This document shows positions 53,387-61,463 of a stretch of DNA of 64,000 nucleotides, in pieces. This DNA comes from JABCYV01 sp963696025 (GTDB taxonomy: Bacteria; Acidobacteriota; Terriglobia; Terriglobales; Acidobacteriaceae). A program made the translations under genes and the position numbers. Position 1 is the first letter of the stretch. Each line of letters opens with the position of its first letter. A model generated the notes under the pieces. It was not told the DNA's origin. It worked only from the letters and a program-made list of their open reading frames with translations, and did no database searches. The DNA is taken from positions 620,001-684,000 of the forward strand of contig CAVOII010000004.1 in assembly GCA_963696025.1 (NCBI GenBank), written 5' to 3'.

Positions 53387-54060
53387 TTGCTACTCGCCGC
53401 TGCGCAATCGCAGCAGAGGCTTGGAACGAGTCGACGTGAAATTCAAGCCCCGGTTGCGCAGCTGCTCGTCCCACGATCCAGCTTCCCGCACAATCCTTCA
53501 ACTTTCCTGGAAGCCGTGCCCGCGTTGCTGTCCCGCCGCAGCCTTTTGGACGCCCTGAATCATTGCTTCGCTGCGGTAGCGTAGGACATCCGCCCTTTGG
53601 TATCAAGCCGCAGGGGGTCGCTTCCGTGGCTATACATCATGAGTGTAGAAACCAACACGACGCCGCTGGATGCCGCAAAACGCAGACTTTATGTCCTTTG
53701 CCGGTCAACGTCAACCCGATAAGTGTTGTAAATCGCGGTTACACTCATCCTATGAGAGAGGATGTCAAGAAAAAATACTTCTCCACTCCCCTCCGTGGGA
53801 TCCCGGAATGGTGACTTGCATCCAGGCCCCCTTCTTCTTGGAGAGGATTTTGGGTTTCGCACTTTGGATCGCCGTGTAGTTCAGCGGCGATTGCTAACTC
53901 CAGTCGATGATCTCGAAGAAATGGTTTCATGGAGCAGTGGTGCTTAACGCCGATCAGTTGCGATGCTGCGCAAGCCAACCGTTGGCTTAAGTGCCAACCA
54001 TCATCCTATGGGAGGCTCGAGGCCTATGGCTTTTTTGGGTTATCCGAGGGGGCATAGGAT
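53387..54060. other. Spacer with no clear gene
   Basis: About 670 bp between the cysteine-rich gene and the downstream flank of the minus-strand IS110 element. Short frames exist, but none has a start signal and a recognisable composition. Around 53980-54060 the sequence is rich in short inverted repeats (CCTATG / CATAGG). Confidence 0.5.
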
Positions 54061-54073
54061 TGACCCGGAGACT

Positions 54074-54093
54074 GGGTGCTGATTTGAGCACCC
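54074..54093. other. Hairpin GGGTGCT-GATTTG-AGCACCC in the IS110 flank
   Basis: A perfect 7-bp stem with a 6-nt loop, about 110 bp beyond the stop of the IS110 transposase read on the minus strand. IS110-family elements carry structured non-coding RNA in a flank; this hairpin could be part of it. Terminator function is less likely because no T-run follows. Confidence 0.4.
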
Positions 54094-54205
54094 GGAACGC
54101 CTAATGAGTGCATGGATACTCTCCCTCGAACCCGAGCATCGCCAGAACCGATGGGTCACCACCGAAGCGTGAGACCTGGGAGACCACCTGAGTTCTGTGC
54201 AACGC

Positions 54206-55246
54206 TCAAGCTGCTTGCGGCTTCAGTTGTTCCGCGTCGAAACGTCCCTCCTTCTTCCAGAGTGTCAAAGCCATGGCCGCGATCTTTCGGGCTAAGGTCA
54301 GACGCGCCATCTCGGGCTTCATGCCCTTAGCCAGCAAAGCCATATAGAAGTCGCGCAACGGTCCTACACCACAGCTGGCTCGGGTCGCGGCTCCCTTGAA
54401 GATCTCTTTCATTTCGTGGTTGTGATTCTGATTGAGACCACGAATCTGTTGCGGTTTTTTCGTACGTTGCAGTTGTCCGTGCACGTAGCGATATTGCGCA
54501 CTGTCGCGGGTCTCAATGCCCAGCCCACTATAGGTCCAGAGCTGCCGTTTGCTCCGGAACCGGTGCGGTGTCTGCATCAACGCGATCAAGCGGGCGGCTC
54601 GGATCGGACCGATGCAGGGAATCTGACGTAGTAGTTTCGCAGCTTTGTGTTTCCGGCTCTCCGCCAATAACTCAGGGCGCAGGGTTCGTCGCAATCCCTG
54701 CAATCCATCCAACTGTTGATAGAGTAGCTCGGCACGCCGGCGCACGCCCGCGTGTTCAATCTTGTGTAACCATTCCTCGCGGTAACGCGGAGCATAGACC
54801 TGGGTACCCGCACAAGGAATGCTCCAGCCGCGATACAGAGCTTTGATCCGATTCATCACTCGATTCAGATCTTGGCTGAGGGTCTGATAACTGCGCCCCA
54901 GCTCGCGCAGCGTCCGCAGTCCATGTTCTCCGTGATAGACCGGTCGCAGCATTCCCGTACGCAACAAGTCGGCCAGCTTGCGCGCATCCACCTTGTCGCT
55001 CTTGTTGCCTTCCTTCATTAAGGCATTGCGCCGCGGATCGCAGACCAGCACTCGCGCCACCTGGGGCTGCAACAGATCGTAGAGCCAAGCCGCCCAGGTC
55101 CCTTCTTCCCAGGTCCCATGCAACTCGCCCCGCAGACCGTGGATAAACTGCAGCATGCTACTGGCTTTGGTTTCGACGATCGATTCCATCACCAACTGGC
55201 CACTGCCATTGAGACAAGCAGCCACACACTGCCCATGTATCGTCAT
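54206..55246 (-). CDS. IS110-family transposase
   Basis: 346 aa from the ATG at 55246, the usual length. The frame is open 79 codons further up, but that part overlaps an older gene fragment and looks non-coding. Glu in WEEGTWAAWLYDLL, the Asp pair in NKSDKVDARKLADLLR, and IPCIGPIRAARLIALMQTPH followed by SGLGIETRDSAQYRYV (Ser region) mark the family. At the N-terminus the motif normally written GxDxH is seen as MTIHGQCVAACLN, so the first catalytic Asp is not visible. It ends KKEGRFDAEQLKPQAA. Confidence 0.88.
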   Translation of the reverse strand: MTIHGQCVAACLNGSGQLVMESIVETKASSMLQFIHGLRGELHGTWEEGTWAAWLYDLLQPQVARVLVCDPRRNALMKEGNKSDKVDARKLADLLRTGMLRPVYHGEHGLRTLRELGRSYQTLSQDLNRVMNRIKALYRGWSIPCAGTQVYAPRYREEWLHKIEHAGVRRRAELLYQQLDGLQGLRRTLRPELLAESRKHKAAKLLRQIPCIGPIRAARLIALMQTPHRFRSKRQLWTYSGLGIETRDSAQYRYVHGQLQRTKKPQQIRGLNQNHNHEMKEIFKGAATRASCGVGPLRDFYMALLAKGMKPEMARLTLARKIAAMALTLWKKEGRFDAEQLKPQAA

Positions 55247-55317
55247 CTTTACGCGTTCACTATCCCTATCTGCACTACTTTGGCCAAGCCGCGCGGGTAG
55301 TTCGCAGATGTCCGAGC

Positions 55318-55599
55318 TTGGGGACCGATCACCTGCAAGTTGAGTTGGACAACGGCAACCAGCTGGTTTTGCCGCTGTGGATGCTCGATGAGGACGTTTG
55401 TAAGTCGATGGTCGTCCGCGCCCACCCGGTGATCGCCGTTGCAGCTCTGTTAACTCTGCGTTCCCTCCTCGACAGCCAGTCATTGCTTGTTAATCACGGC
55501 TCGACTACTTCTGGGGCATCGTCCACAGAAGGAGGCCGGATTGAGTCCGCCAAGACAACAGCTGTTCCAGTTCGACATACGAAGGCAAGAACTTCCTGA
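55318..55599 (+). pseudogene. 5'-truncated accessory gene of the recombinase unit (DUF5372-like)
   Basis: The frame reads LQVELDNGNQLVLPLWMLDE, then VRAHPVIAVAALLTLRSLLD and a Ser/Thr-rich tail. The P-x-W-M then LxxLLxL order resembles DUF5372-type proteins found before large serine recombinases. It has no good start; its 5' side abuts the minus-strand IS110 transposase, which probably interrupted it. It overlaps the next small frame by more than 100 bp. Confidence 0.5.
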
Positions 55600-55768
55600 A
55601 GTTGTCCAACAGCGCTGCCGCGAACTGATCGCGCAGATGCTTCGAATCGTTGTGACTGCCCCGAACCGAAGTGAGGAGGAAACGAATGAGCGAGAAGATT
55701 CAACCGCAACATCTGAGCCGGCAAGCTTACGTCTACGTGCGGCAATCAACGATGAACCAAGTGCGTAA
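55487..55768 (+). CDS. Small accessory protein upstream of the serine recombinase
   Basis: About 93 aa from a TTG; the true start may be the TTG of LSPPRQQL further in. Core SPPRQQLFQFDIRRQELPEV, then VQQRCRELIAQMLRIVV. This proline-then-CRELL pattern is a recurring small partner of large serine recombinases, usually overlapping their start. Here the stop lies 82 bp inside the recombinase gene. Function unknown. Confidence 0.55.
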   Translation: MLITARLLLGHRPQKEAGLSPPRQQLFQFDIRRQELPEVVQQRCRELIAQMLRIVVTAPNRSEEETNEREDSTATSEPASLRLRAAINDEPSA

Positions 55769-57791
55769 TCACCTGGAGAGTCAGCGGCGGCAGTACGATT
55801 TGCAGGAACGCGCGCGCAGTCTGGGATTTCAACGCGTCGTCGTGGTGGATGACGATCTGGGCCGCTCGGCTACAGGATCGGTCGAACGGCCTGGATTCAG
55901 CCGTCTCTTGACTGCCGTGTGTTCCGGGGATGTGGGGGCGGTGCTGGCACTCGAAGCATCGCGCTTGGCAAGGAACAACCGCGACTGGCACCATCTGATC
56001 GATCTTTGTGCCATGGCGGCCACGTTGGTGATCGATCACGATGGCGTTTACGACCCGCGCTTATTGAATGATCGCTTGCTGCTGGGATTGAAAGGAACCA
56101 TGAGCGAGTTTGAGATCAGCCTGCTGCGCCAACGTGCTCTGGAAGCCTATCGGCAGAAGGTCCGCCGCGGCAAGGTTCTAACCTTGGTTCCCGTCGGCTA
56201 TGTTCGCACCGAAGATGACGGCATCGAGATCACTCCCGACCGCCAGGTACAGGAATCAGTGCGCGGGATCTTCCAGAAGTTTAGGGAACTCGGCAGCATT
56301 CGCCAAGTTCTACTCTGGTATCGCAACGAGAAGCTGATGATTCCCACACTGGGCAAGCAATCAGGCTGCCGCAAAGTCATTTGGACATTGCCGGTATATC
56401 CCAGCCTGCTTTTGATGCTCAAAAATCCAACTTATGCGGGAGCTTTTGTCTACGGGCGGCGCCAGACTCGCACCACGGTGGTTGATGGCCGAGTTCGCAA
56501 AACGCGAGGACATCTAAGTGCGCCGCAACAGTGGGAAGTCTTTATCCCCAGCCATCACGAAGGATATATTACCTGGGAACAGTACATGCAGAATCAGCAA
56601 CAGATTGAAGCCAACGCCGGCTGGAGCGGGCGCTTGCAACGTGCTACCGGCGCGCCGAAGAAAGGACCGGCATTGCTGGCGGGGCTGATGCGCTGCGGTG
56701 TGTGCGGACGGCCACTACATATCAAGTACGGCATCACTGGGCGCAGACGGGTGCCGCGCTATGAGTGTCGTGGCGATCGCCAGCAGTGCTCGGTACAGCG
56801 ATGCCTGGGTTTCGGAGGTGCGCGGGTCGATCAAGCGGTCGTGGCAGAAGTGCTCGAAGCCATTCGCCCCGTGGGCATCCAAGCGGCTCTGGACGCCTGG
56901 GATCAAAGTCAGGACGTGGAAGATGAGAAACAACGTGCTTTGCAGCTGGCGTTGGAGAAGGCGCGCTACGAAGCCACTCGGATCGAGCGCCAGTATGAAG
57001 CGACCGAACCTGAGAATCGCCTCGTGGCTGCCGAACTGGAGAAACGTTGGAATGCAGCGCTTGCCCATGTCGCTGATTTGGAAGCGCGCGCTGCCGAGGT
57101 AAAAGGCAAGATGGTTCCCCTGGGCAAGGAACAACACCAGCAACTGCTGGCGCTCGGAGAGGATTTGGAACGACTCTGGGATCATCCGGCATGTCCCACA
57201 TCGTTGAAGAAACGTGTTCTGCGCACGGTTCTGAAGGAAATCATCGCCACGCAGATTGGCAATCCGCCGCAGATCATCCTGAAGCTGCATTGGGCAGGCG
57301 GAGTGCACACGGAACTGGTACTACGGAAGAATCCGTCAGGACACCACAATCGCGTCAACTCGCGCGAGGTGATTGACTTGGTTCGCGAACTCGCGCAGGT
57401 GTGTGATGACGCGGCCATCGTGGGTATCCTGAATCGTCTCGGGTACAGAACAGGAAACGAAAACACGTGGAATGAAAAGCGGCTGCACCATGTGCGCCAT
57501 AGCAACGGCATTCCTGCATGTCCGCCACCGGAACAACGGAATTGGGTAACCATGTCGCAGGCGGCGCTGCACTTCAAAGTCAGCTTGATGGTGGTGCGCA
57601 GGATGATTGCGCAAAAGATTCTTCCGGCGCGACAGGTTGTGAAATGCGCTCCATGGGTGATCGAGCGCGTGCACCTGGAACTTCCTGCCGTACAGAAAGA
57701 GATTCGGCGAGTCCACGAGGGGCGACGTTCTCCATTGATCGTTCTCGATAACTCGCAAACCCGCTTATTTACTGACTCCAGCGAGGTATAG
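55686..57791 (+). CDS. Large serine recombinase
   Basis: 701 aa from the ATG at 55686 (GAGGAGG upstream). Resolvase domain with the catalytic Ser in YVYVRQSTMNQVRNH, then ALEASRLARNNRDW and LLLGLKGTMSEFEISLLRQR; a Recombinase domain (GIFQKFRELGSIRQVLLWYR); a zinc ribbon (CGVCGRPLHIKYG and YECRGDRQQCSVQRC); a long coiled coil (residues about 410-480); and a C-terminal helix-turn-helix (WVTMSQAALHFKVSLMVVRR). Complete. It may mobilise a unit together with the two small upstream frames. The stop is followed at once by an IS110 fragment. Confidence 0.92.
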   Translation: MSEKIQPQHLSRQAYVYVRQSTMNQVRNHLESQRRQYDLQERARSLGFQRVVVVDDDLGRSATGSVERPGFSRLLTAVCSGDVGAVLALEASRLARNNRDWHHLIDLCAMAATLVIDHDGVYDPRLLNDRLLLGLKGTMSEFEISLLRQRALEAYRQKVRRGKVLTLVPVGYVRTEDDGIEITPDRQVQESVRGIFQKFRELGSIRQVLLWYRNEKLMIPTLGKQSGCRKVIWTLPVYPSLLLMLKNPTYAGAFVYGRRQTRTTVVDGRVRKTRGHLSAPQQWEVFIPSHHEGYITWEQYMQNQQQIEANAGWSGRLQRATGAPKKGPALLAGLMRCGVCGRPLHIKYGITGRRRVPRYECRGDRQQCSVQRCLGFGGARVDQAVVAEVLEAIRPVGIQAALDAWDQSQDVEDEKQRALQLALEKARYEATRIERQYEATEPENRLVAAELEKRWNAALAHVADLEARAAEVKGKMVPLGKEQHQQLLALGEDLERLWDHPACPTSLKKRVLRTVLKEIIATQIGNPPQIILKLHWAGGVHTELVLRKNPSGHHNRVNSREVIDLVRELAQVCDDAAIVGILNRLGYRTGNENTWNEKRLHHVRHSNGIPACPPPEQRNWVTMSQAALHFKVSLMVVRRMIAQKILPARQVVKCAPWVIERVHLELPAVQKEIRRVHEGRRSPLIVLDNSQTRLFTDSSEV

Positions 57792-57793
57792 CA

Positions 57794-57874
57794 CTATGTC
57801 ACAGCTTCCAGGACGGCAATCACAATGGCTTCCTTGTGCACGTCCATACCCATATACTTGATGTCGCGACTCAT
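57794..57874 (-). pseudogene. 5' fragment of an IS110-family transposase
   Basis: 26 codons: MSRDIKYMGMDVHKEAIVIA then VLEAVT and a stop. GMDVHKEAI is the N-terminal catalytic Asp motif of IS110 DEDD transposases. GGAGGC lies before the ATG. The rest of the gene is gone, cut next to the stop of the serine recombinase. Confidence 0.85.
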
Positions 57875-57884
57875 GCAGTTGCCT

Positions 57885-57931
57885 CCTTGAGGGAAAGATC
57901 ATTCGCGCTCAACGGAGTCTTTCCCTCAAGG
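57885..57931. repeat. 14-bp perfect inverted repeat upstream of the IS110 fragment
   Basis: CCTTGAGGGAAAGA (57885-57898) and TCTTTCCCTCAAGG (57918-57931), loop 19 nt. It immediately precedes the ribosome site of the 26-codon fragment, in the region that in IS110 elements holds the non-coding leader. Confidence 0.8.
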
Positions 57932-58059
57932 TAAAGTGTCATTCTTCAGCCCATTTGCCTATCTTCTCCTCTGATTCTTGCCCTACATCTCCGCCGTATA
58001 CTCCACTCAACAGGGCCGCTCTCTCATAATGCATTGATCCGGTTGCACCGCTCCCGCAC

Positions 58060-58452
58060 CTATGGCTTTGCATCGATCGAATTGCCGAAATCAAAATACT
58101 CGCGCCAAGAGGCAATCCTGCCGCCGACCAAGTCCAGGATGATTGCATCGTGCGTGACAGCCCGCGCTCCATCTCTTCGCCGAGTCACATCCCAGTCCCA
58201 CTCGATGGCCACCTTAGCTCCGTCAGTCGAAATGAACACATTCTTTACAGTGACTCGCAAATCGCGGAACTGCTTGAAATAACCGGCCATCGCTGTTTGC
58301 ATTTCCTCAGCGGACACATGCCCCCCGGGCGAAATCAATTCTCCGCTTGGAAGCCAGTCAGGAGCGGCAATTCCAAAATCATGCTTCTCCCACGCTTGTA
58401 CCTGCCGATCCACGAGTTCCCTGATCTTCACCGTGTTATCGTGTTGAGTCAT
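58060..58452 (-). CDS. SnoaL-like / NTF2-fold protein
   Basis: 130 aa from the ATG at 58452; an ATG 16 codons upstream is possible. The fold is readable: TVKIRELVDRQVQAWEKHDF, GYFKQFRDLRVTVKNVFIST, VAIEWDWDVTRRRDG and AIILDLVGGRIASWREYFDF. Typical of SnoaL-like (nuclear-transport-factor-2-fold) proteins, which include cyclases and dehydratases, but also many of unknown function. Lies alone between two IS110 copies. Confidence 0.8.
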   Translation of the reverse strand: MTQHDNTVKIRELVDRQVQAWEKHDFGIAAPDWLPSGELISPGGHVSAEEMQTAMAGYFKQFRDLRVTVKNVFISTDGAKVAIEWDWDVTRRRDGARAVTHDAIILDLVGGRIASWREYFDFGNSIDAKP

Positions 58453-58761
58453 CGATTTGTTCTGTTTCGCGCAAGGATTGCGAGCGCTATGGGAAGACAT
58501 TGCATCGCGGGGTGAGAAACGTGGCCCGGCCTGCCAACCGTTCGCCTTCGGTCGAACCCAGGACAGTGGAAACGGTAAAAACCTGTGCCGTCCCTCATCC
58601 CGAGACTAAGGGAAAGCTTAGACCCACCAATAGCCGAGTTCAAGAGCCTCAAAGCTGAGCGCCAGCGCCGCATAGCTGATGACATAACGAGGTCGGCCTC
58701 GCGACGACCCGAGTAGACTTTACGGTTCCAACCAAAAAGGCTCGGGACGAAGGAGGCCGAG

Positions 58762-59838
58762 ATGAAGATTCTAGGATGCGATCTACATGCAAAGCAACAG
58801 ACCATTGCCATGGTGGACAGGGAAACGGGCGAGTTCACCGAGAAGACACTGAGCCATGAAGGCAACGAGGTGCGAGAGTTTTACGCTGCCTTAGAAGGTC
58901 CGGTGGTGGTGGGCATCGAAGCCACCGGAGCCATGCAGTGGTTTTTGGAACTACTGGAAGAGTTAGGGATCGTGTGCCGGGTGGGTCATCCGGCGAAGAT
59001 TCGGGCAGCCGAGACCCGAAAACAGAAGCATGATCGGCGGGATGCCCGGCTGATGTTGGAGCTGCTGATGAGAGAGGATGGCTTTCCCGAGATCTGGATG
59101 CCGTCGAGCGAGCAGCGCGACTTACGAACCTTGCTGCGGGACCGTCATCAGTGGGTGAAGATACGAACGCGAGTACAGAACACATTGCAAGCCAGGGCGC
59201 TCAATCACGCACTGCGGCGAGGCCGAGGTCTGTGGACTGCAAGTGGGCAGAAGGCACTGCAAGCCTTGTCTCTGCCCAGCTACACCAGTCAAAGGCGAGA
59301 CGAACTGCTGCGCTTATATGTGCAATTGCAGCGGCGGATCCAGGAGCTGGACGGGCAAGTAGAAAAACAAGTCCAGCAACGGCCCCAGGCGCTCCGCTTG
59401 TTGACGCATCCCGGTGTGGGACCAGTGACAGCATTGGCGACGGAGGTGTTCCTGGGAGACCCGAGCCGTTTCGCCAATGGCAAGAACGTAGCCAGCTACA
59501 TCGGAATGATCCCGTGTGAACACACCAGCGGTAAGCGACAGCGGCTGGGGAAACTGACCAAGGAGGGCAACTCGCTGCTGCGCTATCTGTGGACCGAAGC
59601 GACGATCCATGCGGTAAGAAAAGATCCGGAGCTGAAACGCTTCTATCGTCGCAAGCTTATCCAGAAAGGGATGGGCAAGGCGAGGATTGCGGCGGCGCAC
59701 AAACTGGGTATCCACTTGTGGATCATGTTGCGCGACCAGATTGACTACAAAGAGTTCTGCCGCCGCGGACAGCAGCGGCAGTGCGGGGAAGCCCATGCGG
59801 GAATGCCAAATTACAACAGTGGTCCTGCATTGCAGTGA
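58762..59838 (+). CDS. IS110-family transposase (intact)
   Basis: 358 aa. AAGGAGGCCGAG before the ATG. DEDD domain: Asp in ILGCDLHAKQQTI, Glu in VVVGIEATGAMQWFLELL, and KHDRRDARLMLELLMRED. Transposase_20 domain: THPGVGPVTALATEVFLGDP and SYIGMIPCEHTSGKRQRLGK with the catalytic Ser. Ends AHAGMPNYNSGPALQ. Full length with all expected motifs, hence possibly active. Flanked by a perfect 14-bp inverted repeat. Confidence 0.94.
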   Translation: MKILGCDLHAKQQTIAMVDRETGEFTEKTLSHEGNEVREFYAALEGPVVVGIEATGAMQWFLELLEELGIVCRVGHPAKIRAAETRKQKHDRRDARLMLELLMREDGFPEIWMPSSEQRDLRTLLRDRHQWVKIRTRVQNTLQARALNHALRRGRGLWTASGQKALQALSLPSYTSQRRDELLRLYVQLQRRIQELDGQVEKQVQQRPQALRLLTHPGVGPVTALATEVFLGDPSRFANGKNVASYIGMIPCEHTSGKRQRLGKLTKEGNSLLRYLWTEATIHAVRKDPELKRFYRRKLIQKGMGKARIAAAHKLGIHLWIMLRDQIDYKEFCRRGQQRQCGEAHAGMPNYNSGPALQ

Positions 59839-60093
59839 CCGGGTAACTGAATAGGCTACTCGCCTCCCCGAATGGGGGGAGTTCGAATAAGTCATCATGA
59901 TCGAAGGTGACCGGAGAGATGTCTGGTGGGCAACGCCACCAAATCTGATGAAGTGAAAACGGGCCGAGCCATTTGGTTGGACACAAATCATCGACGCAAG
60001 ATCGTTACTCTCTCAAAGGGAACCAGTGCCTGTGCGCTGACCTGAAAAGTGTGTTCGAAATCCATGAAAAAACAACCCCAAGTACCTTGACAC
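59839..60093 (+). ncRNA. Candidate bridge RNA region of the IS110 element
   Basis: 255 bp between the transposase stop and the right inverted repeat, with no gene. Two hairpins are clear: CTCCCC-GAATGG-GGGGAG (59864-59881) and TGGTGG-GCAACG-CCACCA (59924-59941). IS110 elements encode a bridge RNA in a non-coding flank that pairs with donor and target DNA; in the IS1111 branch this is reported downstream. Position and structure fit; transcription not shown. Confidence 0.45.
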
Positions 60094-60209
60094 GGCCGAC
60101 CTCGTTAGAGATGTTGTAACATCGCGATTACACGCAATATAAAAAGGCGCCCACTTTTGCGGTAAGGTGTCAGTCTTCGCATCACCACTTACCGAAAAGG
60201 AGCGCCTTT

Positions 60210-60462
60210 ATGAATCAGGAAAAGTATATCGGCATGGACGTTCATCAGGCCACTATTTCCGCTGCCGTGATGGATGCTCATGGCAAGCTGCTCATGGAAG
60301 GAAGGAACCTCGGCTGCCTGGCTACACCATCTCCTGAAACCCCATGTCAGCCGGCTGGAAGTTTGCGATCCGCGAAAGGCGGCTCTGTTGAAAGAGGGCA
60401 ACAAGAGTGACCGGATCGACGCACAAAAGCTTGCCGAGCTTGTTTTCCACATATGGGGCTAG
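60210..60462 (+). pseudogene. Fragment of an IS110-family transposase with frameshift
   Basis: AAGGAG before an ATG opening MNQEKYIGMDVHQATISAAV, then MDAHGKLLMEGRNL. After this the frame shifts by one; the shifted frame gives AWLHHLLKPHVSRLEVCDPR, then KEGNKSDRIDAQKLAEL and a stop at 60460-60462. The first Asp motif and the later Asp pair are recognisable, but the rest of the protein is missing. A hairpin-rich leader (AAAGGCGC / GCGCCTTT) precedes the gene. Confidence 0.85.
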
Positions 60463-60525
60463 TCTACGAATACTGGGCCACTCGGTGAAAATGTACAGCC
60501 CTATTTCCGCAGAGAATCATGCCAT

Positions 60526-60720
60526 CTAGTCCGTTCCTGTCCGCTTGAACTGGCCAATTATTTCCGCCAACTCCGTCTTGATCTCCTCCAGACGTGAGAG
60601 CCTGGATTCGTAACTTCCCTTCTTCCATCGAGGCTCATCGAGTCGAGCGTTTGCAGCCCGCAAATCCTCCATCTCCTCCTTGAGACTAGCGACTCTCTCC
60701 AGAATGTTGTTTGCACCCAT
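60526..60720 (-). CDS. Small coiled-coil protein
   Basis: 64 aa from the ATG at 60720 (AGGA close upstream; longer frames lack a ribosome site). Two heptad-rich helices: NILERVASLKEEMEDLRAAN and SRLSRLEEIKTELAEIIGQF, with a basic loop (WKKGSYES). No family recognised. Codon pattern plausible but the chain is short; keep as likely, not certain. Confidence 0.5.
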   Translation of the reverse strand: MGANNILERVASLKEEMEDLRAANARLDEPRWKKGSYESRLSRLEEIKTELAEIIGQFKRTGTD

Positions 60721-60892
60721 GATTCCTGGATCATACGCTGATGGGCGGCAGCTCGGTGCCCAATGTCGAACCATAAGGGATCGATTTTGGAAGCGGCTCA
60801 ATTTGAACTCGCTTTGCCGGACGGACGGGGTGACCCACGTAATTTGAGCCTCGTATGTTTCCGTGGTACGACAGGTATTGAGGAAATGTTTT

Positions 60893-60961
60893 ATGAAACA
60901 CATTCTGATTCTGGTGGCCATTCTCGCATCAACGTTGGCTGTTAAGCTGAGAAGCCGGTGA
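60893..60961 (+). CDS. Candidate 22-aa hydrophobic peptide
   Basis: GAGGAA lies 8 bases before the ATG. The peptide reads MKHILILVAILASTLAVKLR then SR: a short membrane helix with basic ends. It could be a small membrane peptide, a type I-toxin-like peptide, or the remnant of a signal peptide. It is partly antisense to longer frames that are not convincing. Low confidence. Confidence 0.3.
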   Translation: MKHILILVAILASTLAVKLRSR

Positions 60962-60991
60962 CGAGCAGGACTACTTAGACAGGAGAAATGA

Positions 60992-61117
60992 ATGTCAAAG
61001 AACCATTATTCAACGAAGCCGAGGCGTCGTAACAAGTCCGGTCGCCGGAAAGACTGGGCAGCCGCTACGATGGCAAAGCTGAAACAGCTTGAAACGAATG
61101 CCGCTCCAAGCAAGTAG
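60992..61117 (+). CDS. Small basic protein
   Basis: 41 aa: MSKNHYSTKPRRRNKSGRRK, then DWAAATMAKLKQLETNAAPS and K. ACAGGAGA precedes the ATG at ideal spacing. The N-terminal half is highly basic (RRRNKSGRRKDW), the rest a short amphipathic helix. Possibly nucleic-acid binding; no family recognised. It begins 31 bases after the 22-aa frame. Confidence 0.55.
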   Translation: MSKNHYSTKPRRRNKSGRRKDWAAATMAKLKQLETNAAPSK

Positions 61118-61133
61118 TCGGTATGCGATTGTC

Positions 61134-61463
61134 TTACTCGGATGGAAATAGCTTGTCGAAAAAGCGTTTGAGCAACTGGTCATATGCGATTGAGCCATGC
61201 GCTTGTATGTAACGTTGTTCGGCGAGGCGAACAGGGTCTGCGTCCAGCCGCGCTTCCAATCGGAAACTCAGCGGCGGTAGCGAACTTGGGGGCGTTTCAT
61301 ACTGCTTGTTCTGCTCGGACGCCACAATCCCTCTTCTCATTCGGTCACGCGTTCCACTTAGGGTCCGAAATTGTTCAAGGTCGTAAATGACGCGTATCGC
61401 TGCAACGGCCCGGCAGCCCTCAGCGACCTTGCCATCAGTCCCCACCGCATAGACGCTTGGCAT
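61134..61463 (-). CDS. Hypothetical protein, possibly 5'-truncated
   Basis: 109 aa from an ATG at 61463. The same frame stays open upstream to a stop at 61593-61595, and the upstream codons also read as plausible protein (ELTAAQLLWARGRQTIWTMP), so the gene may have lost its start. The middle reads CRAVAAIRVIYDLEQFRTLS; the end FDKLFPSE. No family recognised. Confidence 0.45.
   Translation of the reverse strand: MPSVYAVGTDGKVAEGCRAVAAIRVIYDLEQFRTLSGTRDRMRRGIVASEQNKQYETPPSSLPPLSFRLEARLDADPVRLAEQRYIQAHGSIAYDQLLKRFFDKLFPSE

Larger units (their letters stand above)
58685..60107 (+). mobile_element. IS110-family (IS1111-like) insertion sequence
   Basis: TAACGAGGTCGGCC (58685-58698) and its exact inverse GGCCGACCTCGTTA (60094-60107) bracket an intact transposase gene. 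The span is 1423 bp. Subterminal inverted repeats are the mark of the IS1111 branch of the family. The repeats may be subterminal, so the real ends can lie a few bases outside. The long 3' non-coding part (255 bp) fits the branch's bridge-RNA location. Confidence 0.75.

Noticed and set aside
55247..55483. N-terminal extension of the minus-strand IS110 transposase
   Set aside because: It would be antisense to the DUF5372-like fragment, has no homology to IS110 N-termini, and makes the protein too long.
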